This document shows positions 44,224 through 48,469 of a stretch of DNA of 48,469 nt, piece after piece. Source of the stretch: Marmoricola sp. (lineage in GTDB: Bacteria; Actinomycetota; Actinomycetes; Propionibacteriales; Nocardioidaceae); contig JAOPYE010000022.1 in the NCBI GenBank assembly GCA_025964775.1, forward strand, positions 1-48,469, given 5' to 3'. The position numbers were made by a program, and so were the translations under genes. Each line of letters starts with the position of its first letter. The stretch's first letter is position 1. Below the pieces are notes generated by a model. That model saw only the letters and a program-made list of their open reading frames with translations. It searched no databases and was not told where the DNA came from.

Positions 44224-46902
44224 GTGACTGAGACCCCCACCGACAGCACCGCGACTCCCGGCCCTGGGGGCCGGATCGAGCCGATCGAGCTGCAGACCTC
44301 GATGCAGCGCGCCTACATCGACTACGCGATGGCGGTCATCGTGGGCCGGGCGCTGCCCGATGTCCGCGACGGCCTGAAGCCGGTGCACCGCCGGGTGCTG
44401 TACGCCATGTACGACGGCGGGTACCGCCCGGACCGCGGCTTCTCCAAGTGCTCCCGCGTGGTCGGCGACGTGATGGGTCAGTACCACCCGCACGGCGACA
44501 CCGCGATCTACGACACCCTGGTCCGGCTCGCACAGCCCTGGGTGATGCGCGCGCCGCTGATCCACGGCCAGGGCAACTTCGGGTCACCGGGCAACGACTC
44601 CGCTGCGGCGATGCGGTACACCGAGTGCCGGATGGCGCCGCTGGCGCTGGAGATGGTCCGCGACATCACCGAGGAGACCGTCGACTTCCAGCCCAACTAC
44701 GACGGCCGCTCGCAGGAGCCCACGGTCCTGCCGGCGCGCTACCCCAACCTGCTCGTGAACGGCTCGGCCGGCATCGCGGTCGGCATGGCCACGAACATCC
44801 CGCCGCACAACCTGCGCGAGGTTGCCGACGGCGCGCAGTGGGCGCTGGAGAACCCGGACGCCAGTCGCGAGGAGCTCCAGGACGCGCTGATCGAACGGAT
44901 CAAGGGTCCCGACTTCCCTAACGGCGCGCTGATCGTCGGCCGCCAGGGCATCGAACAGGCGTACCGGACCGGTCGCGGGTCGGTCACCCAGCGCGCGGTC
45001 ATCGAGATCGACGAGGACAACAAGGGGCGTACGTGCCTCTCGATCACCGAGCTGCCGTACATGGTGAACCCGGACAACCTCGCGCTCAAGATCGCCGAGC
45101 TCGCCGACTCCGGCAAGGTCCAGGGGATCGCCGACGTGCGTGACGACTCCTCGGGCCGGACCGGCCAGCGGCTCGTCGTGGTGCTCAAGCGCGACGCCGT
45201 CGCCCGGGTGGTGCTGAACAACCTGCTCAAGCACACCGAGCTGCAGACGAACTTCAGCGCCAACATGCTGGCCCTGGTCGACGGGGTCCCGCGTACGCTG
45301 ACCGTCGATCAGTTCATCAGCAACTGGGTCACCCACCAGATCGAGGTGATCCAGCGCAGGACCCGGTTCCGCCTCGGCGAGGCCGAGCGCCGCGCCCACA
45401 TCCTGCGTGGCCTGGTCAAGGCGCTGGACATGCTGGACGAGGTCATCACCCTGATCCGCAACAGCCCGAGCGCCGATGAGGCGCGGACCGGCCTGATGGG
45501 CCTGCTCGACGTCGACGAGATCCAGGCGAACGCCATCCTGGACATGCAGCTGCGCCAGCTGGCCGCCCTGCAGCGCCAGCGGATCATCGACGACCTGGCT
45601 GCCCTCGAGCTGCTGATCGCAGACCTGAACGACATCCTCGCCAACGTCACCCGGCAGCGGCAGATCATCTCCGAGGAGCTGGCCGCGATCGTCGAGAAGT
45701 ACGGCGACGACCGGCGTACCCAGATCATCGCGGCTGACGGTGACCTGTCGATGGAGGACCTCATCCCCGACGAGGAGCTCGTCGTCACGATCACCCGCGG
45801 TGGGTACGCGAAGCGCACCCGGGCCGACCAGTACCGGACGCAGAAGCGCGGCGGCAAGGGCGTGCGCGGGGCGACGCTGCGTGGTGACGACGTCGTGGAC
45901 CACTTCATCTCCACGTCCAACCACCACTGGCTGCTGTTCTTCACGACCGCCGGGCGGGTCTACCGGACGAAGGCCTACAACCTGCCGGAGGCGTCGCGTG
46001 ACGCCAAGGGCGGCCACGTCGCCGGGCTGCTGAGCTTCCAGCCGGACGAGAACATCGCCCAGGTACTGGCGATCCGCGACTACGAGCAGGCCCCGTACCT
46101 GGTGCTCGCGACGCGCAACGGCCTGGTCAAGAAGACCCGTCTGGGCGACTACAACTCACCGCGCCAGGCCGGCGTCATCGCGATCAACTTCCGTGAGGAC
46201 GACGACGAGCTGATCGGGGCGGAACTGGTCAACAGCGACGACGACATCCTGCTGGTCAGCCGCAAGGGCCAGTCGATCCGGTTCACCGCCGACGACACCC
46301 AGCTGCGGCCGATGGGTCGGGCCACGTCCGGTGTCACCGGCATGAAGTTCCGGGCAGACGACTCGATGCTGTCGATGTCGGTGATCCGCGCCGAGCAGAT
46401 CGCGACGGAGGCCTCGGACGACGCCGACGCTGTGGTGCAGTACGTCTTCACCATGACCGACGGCGGCTTCGCCAAGCGCACCCGGATCGCGGAGTACCGG
46501 ACCCAGGGTCGTGGCGGTCTGGGCATCAAGGCGATGTCGCTGGCCAACGAGGAGCGCGGCGGCCTGGTCGGTGCGTTCATCGTCGTGGAGGGCGACGAGG
46601 TCCTCTCGATCACCTCGGGCGGCCAGGTCGTTCGGAGCCCGATCAACGAGAACTTCCGGGCCACGGGACGTTCGACGATGGGCGTGAAGTTCGTGTCCCC
46701 GAAGGGCAGTGACTCCGTGGCTGTCGTCGCACGCAGCGTGGAGCGGACGACCGACGAGGACGAAGGCGAGGGCCTCGAGGGTGCCGACGGCTCGGAGGTT
46801 GTGGAGCAGGATGCGACAATCGACGCCACGGCGACCGATGACGCACCCGCGGAGTCCGACGCCGCCGAGATCGAGGACGCCGAACAGACGGAGGAGAGCT
46901 GA
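44224..46902 (+). CDS. gyrA: DNA gyrase subunit A
   Basis: An 892-aa DNA cleavage subunit. [20 protein letters not shown], the winged-helix [17 protein letters not shown] (Thr93 and Asp97 at the two classic quinolone positions) and [10 protein letters not shown] with catalytic Tyr132 are seen. The C-terminal beta-pinwheel has the GyrA box [10 protein letters not shown] and five further blade repeats ([38 protein letters not shown]). The final 50 residues are very acidic. The start is GTG with little Shine-Dalgarno sequence. The stop overlaps the DUF3566 gene by 1 nt. Confidence 0.97.
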   Translation: MTETPTDSTATPGPGGRIEPIELQTSMQRAYIDYAMAVIVGRALPDVRDGLKPVHRRVLYAMYDGGYRPDRGFSKCSRVVGDVMGQYHPHGDTAIYDTLVRLAQPWVMRAPLIHGQGNFGSPGNDSAAAMRYTECRMAPLALEMVRDITEETVDFQPNYDGRSQEPTVLPARYPNLLVNGSAGIAVGMATNIPPHNLREVADGAQWALENPDASREELQDALIERIKGPDFPNGALIVGRQGIEQAYRTGRGSVTQRAVIEIDEDNKGRTCLSITELPYMVNPDNLALKIAELADSGKVQGIADVRDDSSGRTGQRLVVVLKRDAVARVVLNNLLKHTELQTNFSANMLALVDGVPRTLTVDQFISNWVTHQIEVIQRRTRFRLGEAERRAHILRGLVKALDMLDEVITLIRNSPSADEARTGLMGLLDVDEIQANAILDMQLRQLAALQRQRIIDDLAALELLIADLNDILANVTRQRQIISEELAAIVEKYGDDRRTQIIAADGDLSMEDLIPDEELVVTITRGGYAKRTRADQYRTQKRGGKGVRGATLRGDDVVDHFISTSNHHWLLFFTTAGRVYRTKAYNLPEASRDAKGGHVAGLLSFQPDENIAQVLAIRDYEQAPYLVLATRNGLVKKTRLGDYNSPRQAGVIAINFREDDDELIGAELVNSDDDILLVSRKGQSIRFTADDTQLRPMGRATSGVTGMKFRADDSMLSMSVIRAEQIATEASDDADAVVQYVFTMTDGGFAKRTRIAEYRTQGRGGLGIKAMSLANEERGGLVGAFIVVEGDEVLSITSGGQVVRSPINENFRATGRSTMGVKFVSPKGSDSVAVVARSVERTTDEDEGEGLEGADGSEVVEQDATIDATATDDAPAESDAAEIEDAEQTEES

Positions 46903-47438
46903 TGGCCGAGCGCGACCAGACGCCGATTGCGCCCGCCCGCTCGCTGGGCGGAGCGACCACCGAAGCGCCGCTAGCGGCGTCGCTGGCCTCGAAGTTCCGT
47001 CGTCCTGAGCGGCCTGCGCAGGCGGCTCCCGGGTCGCGGGCGGGTGGGCTCGACGACGGCGGACGGGTGGTGCGCCAGGCCAAGCTGCGGCTGGTCCAGA
47101 TCGAACCGTGGTCGGTGATGAAGGCCGCGTTCCTGCTCTCGGTCGCTGTCGGCATCGTCACGGTCGTGGCCGTCGGGATCGTGTGGGGGGTGCTGGGCGC
47201 AGCCGGCCTGTGGGACTCGGTGAACTCGATCGTGCGCGATTCGATCGGCACCACCAGCGGTACGCCGTTCCAGATCCAGAACTACCTCGGCACCTCGCGG
47301 GTCATCGGCTTCACGATGATCGTGGCGGTTGCCGACGTGGTCCTGATCACCGCGATCGCGACCCTGGCAGCGTTCCTCTACAACCTCGCCGCGACGCTGG
47401 TCGGCGGCGTCGAGGTCACCTTCGCCGAAGACCGCTGA
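46902..47438 (+). CDS. DUF3566-domain membrane protein
   Basis: A 178-aa protein of the actinobacterial Rv0007 type. A disordered N-terminal region of about 55 residues precedes a DUF3566 domain: AKLRLVQIEPWSVMKAAFLLSVAVGIVTVVAVGIVW holds the first membrane helix and IGFTMIVAVADVVLITAIATLAAFLYNLAATLVGG the second. The linking loop reads SVNSIVRDSIG. It always follows gyrA in actinobacteria; a function in septal or polar assembly has been suggested, but none is visible here. It overlaps gyrA by 1 nt. Confidence 0.88.
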   Translation: MAERDQTPIAPARSLGGATTEAPLAASLASKFRRPERPAQAAPGSRAGGLDDGGRVVRQAKLRLVQIEPWSVMKAAFLLSVAVGIVTVVAVGIVWGVLGAAGLWDSVNSIVRDSIGTTSGTPFQIQNYLGTSRVIGFTMIVAVADVVLITAIATLAAFLYNLAATLVGGVEVTFAEDR

Positions 47439-47532
47439 GCGGCGCCCGGGAGGTCACCGGACTCGTTTTGTGACCCCCGAAGGCGATGGGGTAATCTTCG
47501 CTCTCGGTCCTGCAGCCCGCTGCGGACCATCC

Positions 47533-47606
47533 GGGCCTATAGCTCAGACGGTTAGAGCGCTTCCCTGATAAGGAAGAGGTCAGAGGTTCAAGTCCTCTTA
47601 GGCCCA
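47533..47606 (+). tRNA. tRNA-Ile (GAT)
   Basis: Acceptor GGGCCTA pairs with TAGGCCC; the anticodon stem-loop is CTTCC-CTGATAA-GGAAG with anticodon GAT; the T-arm contains GGTTCAAGTCC. The 3' CCA is not encoded. Confidence 0.96.
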
Positions 47607-47629
47607 CTGAATCCACCCTGGAGGTCGGA

Positions 47630-47755
47630 ATGAAGAAGATCCTGTTCATCGCGGTAGCCGCTGTCGCCGGCGTCTTCGTGAAGAAGAAGATCGATGAGGG
47701 TCGGCACGAGCAGGACTTGTGGCAGCAGGCCACCGACCCGGTCGACAAGGCCTGA
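47630..47755 (+). CDS. DLW-39 family small protein
   Basis: A 41-aa peptide (MKKILFIAVAAVAGVFVKKK, then DEGRHEQDLWQQATDPVDKA after an Ile). It has a short hydrophobic helix, then basic residues, then the conserved Asp-Leu-Trp motif. The matching actinobacterial family of about 39 residues is known only by that motif and has no assigned role. GGAG lies upstream of the ATG. It falls between tRNA-Ile and tRNA-Ala, the place it occupies in many actinobacteria. It is probably membrane-anchored. Confidence 0.85.
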   Translation: MKKILFIAVAAVAGVFVKKKIDEGRHEQDLWQQATDPVDKA

Positions 47756-47772
47756 TCCACCTCCATCCCAAC

Positions 47773-47811
47773 GGTGGTTGAGGAGGTCGCGCAGCGACCG
47801 TCTCGAAACCA
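47773..47811. repeat. REP-like imperfect palindrome
   Basis: The stretch starts GGTGGTTGAGG and ends TCTCGAAACCA, with GGTCGC-GCA-GCGACC in the centre. The outer arms match as GGTT-GAG against CTCG-AAACC with a small asymmetry. I recall closely similar elements as abundant intergenic repeats in Nocardioidaceae and related actinobacteria. Confidence 0.65.
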
Positions 47812-47812
47812 A

Positions 47813-47888
47813 GGGGCCTTGGCGCAATTGGTAGCGCACCTGCTTTGCAAGCAGGGGGTTAGGGGTTCGAGTCCCCTAGGCTCCACCA
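47813..47888 (+). tRNA. tRNA-Ala (TGC)
   Basis: Acceptor GGGGCCT pairs with AGGCTCC (one G-T pair); the anticodon loop TTTGCAA gives TGC; the T-arm is GGTTCGAGTCC; 3' CCA encoded at 47886-47888. Confidence 0.96.
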
Positions 47889-47893
47889 CGAGA

Positions 47894-47915
47894 AACCGCA
47901 GGTCAGCCTGCGGTT
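47894..47915 (+). terminator. Terminator after tRNA-Ala
   Basis: AACCGCAGG (47894-47902), loop TCAG, CCTGCGGTT (47907-47915), followed by CTTCTCATTTT. Confidence 0.8.
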
Positions 47916-48220
47916 CTTCTCATTTTGGTCCTATCCCCCTGCTAGTTGTATCGCGCGTGTGGGGGACTGGAGGGGGAAGCGGAGCGCGTTGCGGGCTCCA
48001 GCGATGCCCCGGCATACCGATGGGCTGGGACTTTCCGGGTGTCTCACAATCCGTGGACATCGCCGTTTATGCGACGTCTATTTCGCACACGGATTTTGAG
48101 ACGCTTCTGCACGAGTGAGCGTGAGCTGACGGGTTCTGAACACAAGGGGCCGGTTTTGATCGATGGCCGAAACGCAGGTGCGGCACAATCGGGTCGCCAC
48201 GACCCTTGATCGGAGCGCCG
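47916..48220. other. Gene-free spacer with an inverted repeat
   Basis: About 305 bp after the tRNA-Ala terminator without a convincing gene. It contains a 17-bp imperfect inverted repeat (48039-48104). GGCACAATCGG near 48182 could hold a weak -10 for the next gene. Confidence 0.5.
48039..48104. repeat. 17-bp imperfect inverted repeat
   Basis: GTGTCTCACAATCCGTG (48039-48055) against CACGGATTTTGAGACGC (48088-48104), 15 of 17 positions paired, 32-nt loop. No transposase is present. Confidence 0.6.
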
Positions 48221-48469
48221 ATGCCACGCCTAGTCCTGCCCCTCGTAATCCTGGTGGCTGTGCTCACTGGATGCGCGGCCGACGACTCTCACAAGCCCGA
48301 CGCTTGGGCGATGTCCCTGTGCACGCGAGACCTGCAGCAAGCCATGGGCGCGGGCGCGTGGACCACCGGCCCGATGGGTTTCAGACTGGTTGACGCTCGC
48401 GCCGTGACCCAGGCTGAAGCCAAGGCCCTGGGAGGCCGTGCCCTGGGAGGCCGTCTCCCCACAGACTCG
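48221..48469 (+). CDS. Putative lipoprotein, 3'-truncated by window edge
   Basis: The frame is open from ATG 48221 to the end of the window (83 codons). The N-terminus has a short hydrophobic helix (RLVLPLVILVAVLTGC) ending in a lipobox LTGC at residues 15-18, so the protein is predicted to be lipid-anchored and exported. The rest (ALCT-like MSLCTRDLQQAMG, TTGPMGFRL) matches no family I know. The visible C-terminal part has two exact tandem copies of a 15-bp unit encoding ALGGR. No strong ribosome-binding site is seen, although GGAG lies 6 nt upstream. Confidence 0.65.
   Translation, partial: MPRLVLPLVILVAVLTGCAADDSHKPDAWAMSLCTRDLQQAMGAGAWTTGPMGFRLVDARAVTQAEAKALGGRALGGRLPTDS
48425..48454 (+). 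repeat. Tandem 15-bp repeat (two copies)
   Basis: GCCCTGGGAGGCCGT occurs twice in a row (48425-48439 and 48440-48454), in frame, within the putative lipoprotein gene. Confidence 0.85.

Noticed and set aside
47774..48118. 114-aa open frame running through tRNA-Ala
   Set aside because: It covers the tRNA and its terminator and gives no recognisable protein.
48163..48393. 76-aa open frame overlapping the lipoprotein gene
   Set aside because: Different frame from the signal-peptide-bearing reading frame at 48221; lacks any motif.
47813..48469. Integrated element attachment site at tRNA-Ala
   Set aside because: No second copy of the tRNA 3' end and no integrase are visible within the window.

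Overview
The window is high-GC actinobacterial chromosome. Its gene content and order point to a Nocardioides-like member of the Propionibacteriales: LL-DAP/glycine-type cell-wall genes, an actinobacterial origin block, leaderless-type promoters and a small DLW-39-like gene beside tRNA-Ile. It spans the replication origin. The genus is inferred from synteny and codon style; no 16S rRNA gene is present.

Left part (1-13100): the 3' part of a DUF222/HNH endonuclease gene, then deoxyribonuclease IV, a lipoprotein alpha/beta hydrolase, a FemX-like aminoacyltransferase and an alanine-racemase-like protein. Facing them is a minus-strand pair, a class A penicillin-binding protein and a GT87 glycosyltransferase. 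These are divergent from padR-ino1. An RDD membrane protein, a small membrane protein, a D-cysteine-desulfhydrase/ACC-deaminase-like enzyme and an SRPBCC protein follow. The padR/ino1/ponA/GT87 neighbourhood is also found close to oriC in mycobacteria.

Middle part (13300-30400): an eight-repeat secreted Ig-like protein and cca (minus strand), then a plus-strand cell-envelope block: DUF6049 protein, murJ, pseudokinase, ECF sigma factor (sigM-like), anti-sigma, trxB, trxA and cwlM. After this come a GNAT protein and an aminotransferase (minus strand) and plsC (plus strand). The block matches the Rv3907c-Rv3916c order of M. tuberculosis, without the NUDIX gene and with murJ and the pseudokinase as separate genes.

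Origin part (30400-47440): parB-parA-rsmG-khpB/jag-yidC-yidD-rnpA-rpmH run leftwards, and dnaA-oriC-dnaN-gnd-recF-DUF721-gyrB-gyrA-DUF3566 run rightwards. Two parS sites lie beside parA and inside the start of rsmG. DnaA boxes and a CTA-trinucleotide run mark the dnaA-dnaN spacer as oriC. The window ends with tRNA-Ile(GAT), the DLW-39-like gene, a palindromic repeat, tRNA-Ala(TGC) with a terminator, and a lipoprotein gene cut off by the window end.

Most genes are well-known housekeeping genes. The less expected signals are in the DNA: four CGATA repeats at exact 13-bp spacing between ponA and padR; matching GGGAAT-N18-GTT SigR-type promoters before trxB and trxA; a DnaA-trio-like run in oriC; AT-rich islands sharing a motif in dnaA, rnpA and the plsC-parB gap; and a set of -10 boxes 6-8 nt before start codons. 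At protein level, CwlM and the MurJ-linked kinase look catalytically dead, and the alanine-racemase-like partner of FemX lacks the usual second catalytic tyrosine.
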